This document shows, piece after piece, positions 18,938-26,640 of a DNA stretch of 64,000 nt. The notes beneath the pieces are model-generated. The model made no database searches. It was not told the origin of the DNA and was given only the letters and a program-made list of their open reading frames with translations. The stretch is from Kiritimatiellia bacterium (GTDB lineage: Bacteria; Verrucomicrobiota; Kiritimatiellia; UBA8416; JADHWI01), in NCBI GenBank assembly GCA_030744755.1, contig JASLPY010000005.1, forward strand, positions 57,043-121,042. The letters are read 5' to 3'. The translations under genes were made by a program, and so were the position numbers. Numbering within the stretch: the stretch's first letter is position 1; each line of letters opens with the position of its first letter.

Positions 18938-19687
18938 CTAAGCAAACTTCCTCATGTGAATAACGTGTTCTTCCAGCGTCTTCTTATCCCAGTTCAGGAT
19001 ATCGTCGAGCAACGAGGCATCGGCAATCTTGAGGGTCCCCGAGGCCGTGCGGCGAAGTTGATCCAGGTGGGCGCCGCATCCCAGGGCTTCTCCTATGTCG
19101 GCGCAAAGGGTGCGGACGTAGGTTCCCTTGGTGCACTTGACCGTGAACCTGGCCTGTGGAGGTTCGAAATCGATAAGCTTGAACGAATAGATATGCACAA
19201 GCCGGGGTTTTCTTTCGACGACTTCGCCTTTGCGCGCGCGTTTGTACAGCGGCACGCCGTCAACTTTCACTGCCGATACCATTGGGGGCTTCTGGTAGAT
19301 GTCCCCGGTAAGAGCTTTCATCTGCTCGAGCAGGTCTTCTTTGGTGACCCCGCTCCAGTCGCTTTCGCTTACGATTTCGCCGTCGGCATCCTGCGAGTTT
19401 GTCGCAATGCCCAGGCGGATCCTGCCTTCGTAGATCTTGTCGGAACCCAGGAAGCGGCTGGAGAGTTTGGTTCCTTTTCCCAACAGCAGAATAAGAAGTC
19501 CGGTTGCCTGCGGATCAAGAGTCCCGCCGTGGCCAACTTTCTTTATTCCAAAATTGCGACGAACCGCGGCGACAATGTCATGGGAAGTGGGTCCTGCCGG
19601 TTTGTCCACGAGAAGTATGCCATCCAGTGCTTCCATCTTACGGGGAGGAGCCGGGCGATTGAATCTCTGATCCGATACAGCTGCCAT
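18938..19687 (-). CDS. truB: tRNA pseudouridine(55) synthase
   Basis: A 249-residue enzyme that isomerises U55 in the T-arm of tRNAs. The catalytic aspartate lies in [22 protein letters not shown]. The [16 protein letters not shown] opening and the [21 protein letters not shown] block are also typical. The PUA domain is short or absent: length is at the low end of the family (about 250-310). The ATG at 19687 lies one base after the rbfA stop. Confidence 0.95.
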   Translation of the reverse strand: MAAVSDQRFNRPAPPRKMEALDGILLVDKPAGPTSHDIVAAVRRNFGIKKVGHGGTLDPQATGLLILLLGKGTKLSSRFLGSDKIYEGRIRLGIATNSQDADGEIVSESDWSGVTKEDLLEQMKALTGDIYQKPPMVSAVKVDGVPLYKRARKGEVVERKPRLVHIYSFKLIDFEPPQARFTVKCTKGTYVRTLCADIGEALGCGAHLDQLRRTASGTLKIADASLLDDILNWDKKTLEEHVIHMRKFA

Positions 19688-19688
19688 A

Positions 19689-20114
19689 TCAGCCTTCCTC
19701 TCCGAAGCGCCCCGGCGAATCATCCATATCGGGAAGCACGTCAGAGTTTTCGCTTTGCACTTCTGTATCACCCTCCATCTTCTGAAGAATGTCGAGAATG
19801 TGATCGCCCTTTTCAACGGATGGATCGAGTTCGAACATGAGTTTGGGTGTGTACTTCAGCGTCATGTTTCGGTTGATTATAGCCTGAATCTCGGCACGAT
19901 GCCGGCGCAAGCGTGAGATTATTCGGTCTCTTTCACCTCTGTGATCCCTGATGGAGACCAGAACGCGCGCGGAACGCAGGTTCCTTGTCGTGATAACGTG
20001 TGTAATTGTAACGGCCGCGAGGTCGACCTCGTAGTCTTTCAGAACATGATACAGCGCACCGCCTATCTCGCGGCGCAGAAGCTCATTTACTCTTGCTAGC
20101 CTGTCAACACTCAT
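19689..20114 (-). CDS. rbfA: Ribosome-binding factor A
   Basis: A 141-residue protein with the RbfA KH-like core: RVNELLRREIGGALYHVLKD at the N-terminus, then the VTITHVITTRNLRSARVLVS strand region and LKYTPKLMFELDPSVEKGDHI. It helps late 30S maturation. The C-terminal 25 residues are acidic and probably disordered. It lies between infB and truB in the standard order, with about 107 bp before it. Confidence 0.93.
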   Translation of the reverse strand: MSVDRLARVNELLRREIGGALYHVLKDYEVDLAAVTITHVITTRNLRSARVLVSIRDHRGERDRIISRLRRHRAEIQAIINRNMTLKYTPKLMFELDPSVEKGDHILDILQKMEGDTEVQSENSDVLPDMDDSPGRFGEEG

Positions 20115-20221
20115 GGAACGAAAGATTTGGTGGATCCGGGAGACAATTACTTCCGGCGATAAGATCGCCGGGGCTCACCAGAAAACCCGGCCCGGCTACA
20201 GGCAAGGTCCCGGAATTGACA

Positions 20222-22345
20222 CTAAAGGGCTTGTTTCACTGCTTCGACTTCATAGAATTCGATAATATCGCCTTCTTCTATGGCAGTGTAGTTGTCCAGC
20301 CTCACGCCGCATTCCTGCGCTTCCCTGACTTCAGCGACTTCATCCTGGAAATGCTTCAGCGTGGTAATTTTGCCTTCGTAGAGTATGTCTTCGCCACGTT
20401 TCAAACGAGCCCTGAAGGCCGGACGGATGATTCCGCCTGTGACCATGCAACCGGCAATATTGCCTTTCTTGCCGATATTGAACACCTGTCTTATTTCCGC
20501 CTCGCCACGCAGACGCTCTTCCAGCTTGGGCGCCAGTAGGCCGGTCATTGCTTCTTCAACCTGTTCGATCAATTCGTAAATAACCTGGTGAAGGCGAATC
20601 TCAACACCTTCATGCTTCGCAACGGCAGGCACGCCGGATTCGTTACCAATGTGGAATCCGAGAATCACAGCATTGGATGCGCTTGCCAGCATCACGTCGT
20701 TAACGGTGATGTTCCCCGTGTCGCCAAGCAGAATGTTCAGAGAGACTTTGTCGCTCTTGATTTCCCTGAGCGAATGGGTGATGGCCTCAATGCTGCCCTG
20801 GGTATCGGCCTTGATGATGACTTTCAGTTCAAGCTTCTGGTCGGCCTCAATCTGTTCAAACAAGGAATCGAGCGATGCTTTTCTTGTGTGGACAAGTTGA
20901 CCGTCCTTGATTCGGGCCTGCTCTTCAGCAGCGGCAATCCGCGCGGCCTTTTCATTGACGTAGACCCTGAAGTTTGCACCGGCTTCTGGAACGCCGGAAA
21001 GGCCCAGGCATTTAACCGGGGTGGCGGGACCAACTGATTTGATCTTCGTTCCATGGTCGTTGATAAGCGCCCTTATCCGTCCTGAGTGCTGCCCGCACAG
21101 TACCACATCGCCGACGTTGAGTGTGCCCTTGGTCACAAGCAGGTTGGCCGTGGGGCCCATTCCCTGTTCGAGCTGGGCTTCTATAACAAACCCCGTTGCA
21201 CGGCGATTCGGGTTGGCTTTCAGCTCCAGCATATCGGCTTGAAGAAGAATCATTTCCAGGAGATGATCGATGCCTTCGCCTGTCTGGGCACTGACGTCGG
21301 CGGAAATAACTTCACCGCCCCAGTCTTCTGTTGTCAGCCCATCGACCTGCAGCTGCTGCTTGACGCGGTCAACGTTCGCCGTGGGCATATCGATCTTGTT
21401 GATTGCAACCATCATGCACACTTCGGCGGCTTTCGCATGCCGTATTGCTTCCTTGGTCTGCGGCATGATTCCGTCATCGGCGGCAATAATGATTACTGCG
21501 ATATCCGTAAGATCGGCGCCGCGAGCGCGCATTGCGGTGAAGGCCGCATGTCCGGGTGTATCCAGAAAAGTGATCTTCTGGCCACCAACTTCTATGGTGT
21601 ATGCGCCAATGTGCTGGGTGATTCCACCGGATTCTCCCTGCGCTACGCCCGTGTTGCGTATCTTGTCGAGCAGCGATGTTTTGCCATGATCGACATGCCC
21701 CAGGAAGGTAACAACGGGTGGCCGCGGAAGAAGATCTTCTGGATTGTCGGCTTCCTCGACTTCATCCGGTTTCGGCTTCATCACGGGCTTCTGTGGCTCG
21801 GACTTCTTTTCATGCTCCAGCGTGAAACCATGGCGCACTGCGATTTTCTTTGCGATTTCGATGTCGATTCGCTCGTTGATTGATGCCAGAACGTTCATGC
21901 GCATGAGTTCGGCAATGAGGCGATTGGGGCGCGTGCCCAGTTTTGCGGCAAGCTGTTTTACGATTATGGCGCCCTTCATCTTCAGCACCGGGGTATCGTG
22001 AGCAGGCGCGGCAGAAGGTGCTTCCCCCGGCTCTCCTGACTCCTCTTCGGCGGCGGGAAGTTCCGCCGGGGTTTCCGCCTCGGCTTCCTCTTCGTCGGGA
22101 GCTTGCTCTTCGGGCTTTTGCTCTTCGGGCTTCTGCTCCTCGGGGGGCGCGGCCTTCTCTTTGGCCGGGGCGGCCTCGGGCTGCTTAGTCTCGGCCGATG
22201 CTTCGCCCTTCGCATCCAGCAGCGCAATCGCGGCCTCGTCCACGGAACTCATGTGGCTCTTGACGTCGGCACCCAGCGCCTTGAGCTTTGCGACGAGTTC
22301 TTTGCTGGGAATATCCAGCTGTTTTGCAAGTTCGTGGACTCTCAT
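20222..22345 (-). CDS. infB: Translation initiation factor IF-2
   Basis: A 707-residue GTPase that brings initiator tRNA to the 30S subunit. The short IF2_N helix bundle (1-50) precedes a Glu/Ala/Pro-rich linker (about 50-118), a second IF2_N-like domain (about 120-175), then the G domain: GHVDHGKTS (216-223), DTPGHAAF, NKIDMP and SAQTGEGI. Domains II-IV follow, ending FYEVEAVKQAL. The linker carries EEQKPEEQKPEEQ repeats. It starts 24 bp after nusA, and length is within the range for the family. Confidence 0.97.
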   Translation of the reverse strand: MRVHELAKQLDIPSKELVAKLKALGADVKSHMSSVDEAAIALLDAKGEASAETKQPEAAPAKEKAAPPEEQKPEEQKPEEQAPDEEEAEAETPAELPAAEEESGEPGEAPSAAPAHDTPVLKMKGAIIVKQLAAKLGTRPNRLIAELMRMNVLASINERIDIEIAKKIAVRHGFTLEHEKKSEPQKPVMKPKPDEVEEADNPEDLLPRPPVVTFLGHVDHGKTSLLDKIRNTGVAQGESGGITQHIGAYTIEVGGQKITFLDTPGHAAFTAMRARGADLTDIAVIIIAADDGIMPQTKEAIRHAKAAEVCMMVAINKIDMPTANVDRVKQQLQVDGLTTEDWGGEVISADVSAQTGEGIDHLLEMILLQADMLELKANPNRRATGFVIEAQLEQGMGPTANLLVTKGTLNVGDVVLCGQHSGRIRALINDHGTKIKSVGPATPVKCLGLSGVPEAGANFRVYVNEKAARIAAAEEQARIKDGQLVHTRKASLDSLFEQIEADQKLELKVIIKADTQGSIEAITHSLREIKSDKVSLNILLGDTGNITVNDVMLASASNAVILGFHIGNESGVPAVAKHEGVEIRLHQVIYELIEQVEEAMTGLLAPKLEERLRGEAEIRQVFNIGKKGNIAGCMVTGGIIRPAFRARLKRGEDILYEGKITTLKHFQDEVAEVREAQECGVRLDNYTAIEEGDIIEFYEVEAVKQAL

Positions 22346-22369
22346 AGGGTTAATCCGATGTGATAAACT

Positions 22370-23626
22370 TTATTCACTGCCATCGTCGGCCTGGGCCTCG
22401 GCTGCCTGACGCACGGCACGGGCCGTTTCAGTATCAAATCCGGCCATTTCCTCGATATCGTCTACTTCGGCCGCCAGGATGCCATCTATCGTGAGAAAAC
22501 CACCCTGAACGAGGGACTTGGCCTGTTCCTGGTTAATGCCATCAATGGCAGCAAGTTTGTCTATGGCATGGGCAACCTTCTCTTCAAAGGTCAGGTCGCT
22601 TTCATCCTTCTGGATATCGATCTTCACCGAGAGGAGCTTCGCCGTCAGCCTGACATTCTGTCCGCGTTTGCCTATCGCCAGCGAAAGCTGATCGGTATCG
22701 GCAATAACATGCACCAGCCCGGGCATCTCCGGATCGATCGAGACTTTCGCCAGCTTTGCCGGCGAAAGAGCATTGGTAACGTAGGTCTTGAGATCATCGC
22801 TCCAGCGCACTATGTCGATCTTCTCGCCGGAGAGTTCGCGTACGATGTTTTTGACCCGAATTCCGCGCATCCCTACGCAGGCACCTACGGGATCGACCTT
22901 CTCGTCGTTCGATCTGACGGCAATCTTGGTGCGATAACCCGGTTCCCTTGCTATTCCCATAACTTCTACAACACCGTCATTTATCTCGGTGACTTCCAGC
23001 GCAAAAAGCTTCTTTACGAAATTCGGGTGACTTCTTGAGAGAATCACGCTGGGCCCGGAGGTGTTCGCCTGGACGCTCATGACATACCCGCGTATCCGGT
23101 CGCCTATCTGGTATTCCTCGGTTGGAACACGTTCTTTCATCGGCATCACGGCCTCGGCGCGGCCCAGATCCACGACTATATCGCTTCGGTTGAACTGTCT
23201 CACGGCCCCGCTCACGATGTCGCCGACGCGGTCTTTGTACTCCTCGAAAACAATTTCCCTTTCGGCCTGGCGGATTTTCTGAAGTATCGCCTGCTTTGCC
23301 GTCTGGGCCGCAATTCTGCCAAAATTTCTCGGGGTTACTTCTTCTTCGACGATACCCCCGACCTCGATTTTCGGATCGCTCCTCTTGGCTTTCTCGAGGG
23401 ATATCTCGTCGGTGCCGGGTTTCAGCTTGTCCACGACTTCCTTCTGGGCAAACGCCCTCATGTCGTAGGTTTCGCGGTCAATCTCTACGCGAAGCTCTCC
23501 CGTTCCGCCGACCGTCTTCCTCGCGGCCGACTGAAGGGCGTACTCCACCGCCTGGATCAGGACTTCACGGTCAATCCCGCGCTCCCGCTCCATATAACTC
23601 AAAATTGTCTGCAATTCGGTATTCAT
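22370..23626 (-). CDS. nusA: Transcription termination/antitermination factor NusA
   Basis: A 418-residue protein with an N-terminal RNA polymerase-binding domain (MNTELQTILSYMERERGIDR), S1 domain (GDIVSGAVRQF...IVDLGRAEAVMP), two KH domains (VGACVGMRGIRVKNIVREL and LAIGKRGQNVRLTAKLL) and one C-terminal helix-hairpin-helix region (LAAIDGINQEQAKSLVQGG). I start at the ATG at 23626, preceded by GGGGTAAG, because this is where the family homology begins; the frame is open to 23686 through the leader. No rimP gene precedes it, unlike in many bacteria. Promoter and possible attenuator are annotated upstream. Confidence 0.96.
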   Translation of the reverse strand: MNTELQTILSYMERERGIDREVLIQAVEYALQSAARKTVGGTGELRVEIDRETYDMRAFAQKEVVDKLKPGTDEISLEKAKRSDPKIEVGGIVEEEVTPRNFGRIAAQTAKQAILQKIRQAEREIVFEEYKDRVGDIVSGAVRQFNRSDIVVDLGRAEAVMPMKERVPTEEYQIGDRIRGYVMSVQANTSGPSVILSRSHPNFVKKLFALEVTEINDGVVEVMGIAREPGYRTKIAVRSNDEKVDPVGACVGMRGIRVKNIVRELSGEKIDIVRWSDDLKTYVTNALSPAKLAKVSIDPEMPGLVHVIADTDQLSLAIGKRGQNVRLTAKLLSVKIDIQKDESDLTFEEKVAHAIDKLAAIDGINQEQAKSLVQGGFLTIDGILAAEVDDIEEMAGFDTETARAVRQAAEAQADDGSE

Positions 23627-23688
23627 CTTACCCCATTGCGCTTTCCCGCCCGGACTGGCAACATACAACCATTCGAACCCTAACATAC

Positions 23689-23714
23689 AAAAAGAGTGGA
23701 CACGAACCCACTCT
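23689..23714 (-). terminator. Terminator-like hairpin in the nusA leader (possible attenuator)
   Basis: On the minus strand a 7-bp stem AGAGTGG/CCACTCT with an 8-base loop is followed at once by five T. It lies between the predicted nusA promoter (start near 23745) and the nusA start codon, with no minus-strand gene upstream to terminate. It may therefore stop a fraction of transcripts before nusA. Confidence 0.6.
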
Positions 23715-23751
23715 GCACAGTATCAGTCACTTGATTTTGGGCGGGTATCAA

Positions 23752-23779
23752 ACTATATGCCCGGCCGCGGCTCCGTCAA
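23752..23779 (-). promoter_or_regulatory. Promoter of the nusA-infB-pnp cluster
   Basis: Minus-strand TTGACG (23774-23779), 16-bp spacer, TATAGT (23752-23757). A plus-strand candidate for plsC (TTGATT at 23731, 17 bp, TATATG at 23754) overlaps its -10 region, so the two divergent promoters may compete. Confidence 0.6.
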
Positions 23780-23835
23780 GCCCGGAATCGGAAGTTTTTT
23801 TAGAGAACTGACGCGTTGGAGAGGAGACTCAGCTC

Positions 23836-24672
23836 ATGAATGTTCAAGGTTTCTGGCGCCTGCTGGATGAGAATAGCGGATACGAGACGCCGGAGAAACC
23901 CAATCTTCGTTTTCTGGACCGTTTGTTTGGGTGGAGCGATACCTGGTATTACATCCGGGTTTTTGAAGTCATCGTCTCGTCGAGTATCATCGTTCGATTC
24001 AAGGAGTACAACCAGGAGGTCTGGAGCCCGCAGTCATTCAACGTGTGGAAGGCGATGGAAGGATGCGGCGGCCGGGCAACGGTCTCCGGGATTGAGAATC
24101 TCAAGAAAGTGGATGGCCCGGTCGTATACGTTGCCAACCACATGAGTATGCTGGAAACCCTTCTGCTCCCGGCCCTGTTGCTCCCTTACCGGCTGGTTAC
24201 AATGGTAGTTAAGGCAAGTCTGCTCAAGTACCCCGTCTTCGGAGCGGTAATGAAGGCATGCCGGCCCCTCAGCGTATCGAGGGATGATCCTCGCAGGGAT
24301 TTCAAAGATGTGATGGATTCGGGGCAGAGGATTCTGCGCGAAGAAGGACGATCTATAATAGTATTTCCGCAATCCACAAGAAGCGCGCTGTTTGATCCGG
24401 CCAGTTTCAATTCGCTGGCAGTCAAGCTGGCGAAGAAAGCGGGCGTACCCGTTGTGCCGGTAGCGCTGAAAACCGATTTTCACGGCATTGGACGCAAAAT
24501 GCGCGATCTGGGCCCCATAGACAGGTCGAAACACGTTTTCATTCGTTTCGGCGAAGCAATGACGGTTGAAGGCAACGGAAAAGCCGAACATAAAGCCGTG
24601 ATAGACTTTATCTCCCATAACCTGCAAGAATGGGGGGGACAGGTAAAAAGTGAAGACAAGCAAGGAGAATGA
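23836..24672 (+). CDS. 1-acyl-sn-glycerol-3-phosphate acyltransferase family protein (PlsC-like)
   Basis: A 278-residue acyltransferase of the PlsC/LPLAT family, which esterifies lysophosphatidate or a related lipid with a fatty acid. Motif I reads NHMSMLE: a His-x4-Glu in place of the usual His-x4-Asp. Motif III is VFPQSTRS in place of FPEGTRS, and VPVVPVAL gives motif IV. The N-terminal 80 residues are longer than in classical PlsC and contain one hydrophobic segment (VFEVIVSSSIIVRF). The changed motifs suggest a paralogue with a different acceptor. GGAGAGGAG precedes the ATG. The stop overlaps the region of the next gene's start. Confidence 0.85.
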   Translation: MNVQGFWRLLDENSGYETPEKPNLRFLDRLFGWSDTWYYIRVFEVIVSSSIIVRFKEYNQEVWSPQSFNVWKAMEGCGGRATVSGIENLKKVDGPVVYVANHMSMLETLLLPALLLPYRLVTMVVKASLLKYPVFGAVMKACRPLSVSRDDPRRDFKDVMDSGQRILREEGRSIIVFPQSTRSALFDPASFNSLAVKLAKKAGVPVVPVALKTDFHGIGRKMRDLGPIDRSKHVFIRFGEAMTVEGNGKAEHKAVIDFISHNLQEWGGQVKSEDKQGE

Positions 24673-24673
24673 T

Positions 24674-25075
24674 GTGATTCCCGATATCCAGGCCAGCTTG
24701 CTGTGCGATGACGTCCGGCAGGAGCGTAACGGCAAGTTCATACTTATAGGGCTTTTCGACGTCGTTGGCGTTCCCGCATTGCCAAGTGTTTTTCAGCGTG
24801 TATGTATTGTTAACCGCTGGTGCTGCGGCGACGGTTCATTTGAGCAGAAAAGCAAAATCATGAAACCGGACGGAAACACCGCACTCGTCGAAGGGAAGCC
24901 CGTCAAAATACGTCTCCCCCATCCCGAAGCAACGGCAACAAGCGTGGAATTCTTCGTAAACACCCGCTTCGAGGAAGAAGGTACATACTGGATCGAAGTG
25001 TACCTGGAAGACGATCTGAAGTTGCGCTACCCGCTGCGCGTCAAAGTGGTCGAGAAGAAGACCAAGGAAAACTGA
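24674..25075 (+). CDS. Small conserved protein of unknown function (DUF6941-like)
   Basis: A 133-residue protein. The opening, IPDIQASLLCDDVRQERNGK followed by FILIGLFDVV, is reminiscent of the DUF6941 family (from memory), whose function is unknown. It is predicted as an all-beta cytosolic domain without signal or membrane segment. I start at the GTG at 24674, six bases after an AAGGAG box, instead of the GTG at 24650, which overlaps plsC. It lies between plsC and alr in a tight same-strand group. Confidence 0.7.
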   Translation: MIPDIQASLLCDDVRQERNGKFILIGLFDVVGVPALPSVFQRVCIVNRWCCGDGSFEQKSKIMKPDGNTALVEGKPVKIRLPHPEATATSVEFFVNTRFEEEGTYWIEVYLEDDLKLRYPLRVKVVEKKTKEN

Positions 25076-25098
25076 TTTGGCCCGATGGCATTGTCCGC

Positions 25099-26217
25099 AT
25101 GAAAAACACCTGGATAGAGCTGGATCTTGACGTATTGCGTTCAAATATCGGCACGTTGAAACGCGTTCTGAGCGCAGGTACGAACATTGTCCTGGTTGTC
25201 AAGTCCGAGGCATACGGGCACGGCCTGTGTGAGGTGGCCCGCTGCGCCTGGAACGCGGGAGTAAAGATGTTTGCCGTTGCCCATGTTGATGAGGGAGTGC
25301 GGCTCCGCAGCATACTCCCCCAGGCCAAAATCATCGTTGTTGGAGTGGTGTCCCCCGATGACGTTCTCAAGATCCTTCGGGAAAACCTCGTCCCCCTTAT
25401 CGTCAGCGAGAACCATGCACGAGCCCTGGCAGAGAAAGCTGCCGGGCAGCTTAGCGCGGTGCAGTGCCACGCGAAGATCGATACCGGAATGGGGCGTATC
25501 GGCTTTCTTTGGGAATCCGCCGCAGACGTAGTGCCCCGTCTTTCCCGCACCCCCGGCCTGAAGATCACCGGCTTGTGCACCCATTTCGCTTCGGCGGACG
25601 AAGAAGAAAGCGGTTTCGCCGATATCCAGGCGGCCCGTTTCTACCAGGTATGGAAGTCATGCCGCGAAAAGGGAATGCAGGCGCTGTTTCGGCATATATC
25701 CAACAGCAGTGGCATTCTCAGGAGTGCAACCTGGGACATGGATGGCGTGAGACCCGGCATTCTGATCTACGGCTACGGAAGTAATCCCATGGACCGGACC
25801 GTGGAATGCCGGCCCTTTCTGCACTGGAAAACCCGCCTGCTTCAGGTAAAGGCCGTTCCGGCGGACTTCCCCGTCAGTTATGGCAGCACTTTCACCACGC
25901 GGGAGCCAACGCGCCTGGGAACGATTGATGTCGGATACGCCGACGGGTACAGCCGGCAGCTCAGCAACAAGGGCGTTGTCCTGGTCGGCAGCAGGCGCTG
26001 TCCGATAGTCGGCAGGGTGACCATGAACCTGACGGTCGTAGATCTCGGCAACGACAGCGAGGCAAAGGAAGGCGACGAAATTGTGCTGATTGGAGCACAG
26101 GGGGCCTCATCAGTGTGGGCCGACGAAATTGCCCAGTGGTGCAACACCATTCCCTACGAGGTACTCGTGAACATCCGAACCGATGCAAGAACAGGAATGG
26201 CGCTGAGGAAGCAGTAA
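25099..26217 (+). CDS. alr: Alanine racemase
   Basis: A 372-residue PLP enzyme that makes D-alanine for peptidoglycan. The PLP lysine lies in VLVVKSEAYGHGLCEVA (the usual motif is VKANAYGHG, so two residues differ). The C-terminal catalytic tyrosine lies in VSYGSTFT, with IDVGYADGYSR and GRVTMNLTVVD as the other family blocks. Length is normal. No strong binding site precedes the ATG; the gap to the preceding gene is 23 bp. Confidence 0.95.
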   Translation: MKNTWIELDLDVLRSNIGTLKRVLSAGTNIVLVVKSEAYGHGLCEVARCAWNAGVKMFAVAHVDEGVRLRSILPQAKIIVVGVVSPDDVLKILRENLVPLIVSENHARALAEKAAGQLSAVQCHAKIDTGMGRIGFLWESAADVVPRLSRTPGLKITGLCTHFASADEEESGFADIQAARFYQVWKSCREKGMQALFRHISNSSGILRSATWDMDGVRPGILIYGYGSNPMDRTVECRPFLHWKTRLLQVKAVPADFPVSYGSTFTTREPTRLGTIDVGYADGYSRQLSNKGVVLVGSRRCPIVGRVTMNLTVVDLGNDSEAKEGDEIVLIGAQGASSVWADEIAQWCNTIPYEVLVNIRTDARTGMALRKQ

Positions 26218-26288
26218 GCCGGGAAGAGTAGTTAAACCCCATCCGAGAAGGGCGTGTTTGCCAAATAAATCGTCGTGCGGCAGGCCGT

Positions 26289-26351
26289 CTGAATTCTAAC
26301 GAATCCAGCTACTTTTTCCACTTTCCCGTAGCTGAATCCGTGAGGATTCAG
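26289..26351. repeat. 63-bp three-hairpin palindromic repeat (family A, copy 2)
   Basis: Same length and architecture as 11770-11832. The left palindrome has one change (GAATTCTAACGAATCC), the right one is identical (CTGAATCCGTGAGGATTCAG), and the loop is different. It is enclosed by an imperfect long-range inverted repeat, GGGCGTGTTTGCC (26249-26261) and GGGAAACACGCCC (about 26367-26379). Confidence 0.8.
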
Positions 26352-26382
26352 ATCTGTCTCCATTTGGGAAACACGCCCAAAA

Positions 26383-26540
26383 CTGGAGACGGCGGTCCTC
26401 CGCCGTTAAGGAGCAAAAGATGTGCTTTAAAGCAACAGAATCGAACGAAGTTCCAACTGTCGCAACTTAATGCGCCGGCATTGCACGGCCGGCGGAGGCC
26501 CGCCGGGCTCCAGAACCCTTTCCGACAATACTCCACAACT
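26383..26540. repeat. GC-rich two-hairpin repeat (family B, copy 1)
   Basis: An element of about 160 bp. It begins ctggagaCGGCGGtcctCCGCCG (hairpin 1, 26383-26405) and contains a central gaacgaagttc palindrome. A second hairpin CCGGCGGaggcCCGCCGG follows near 26489-26506. A similar element lies at 62395. It is intergenic between alr and dnaG, both ends facing it. Frames across it give proline/glycine-rich pseudo-proteins that should not be annotated as genes. Confidence 0.75.
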
Positions 26541-26640
26541 CCATTACTCCAAACCTGTTACGCTTGCCCACCGTACGGCGCATAGGCCATTGGACATGGG
26601 CTCCGTCGAGGGGCACTGCGGCAGTTCCTGAATTGCAGAA

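Noticed and set aside
26340..26585. Gly/Pro-rich open frames across the GC repeat
   Set aside because: Frames are produced by the palindromic repeat and occur likewise at 62306-62566; they are not genes.
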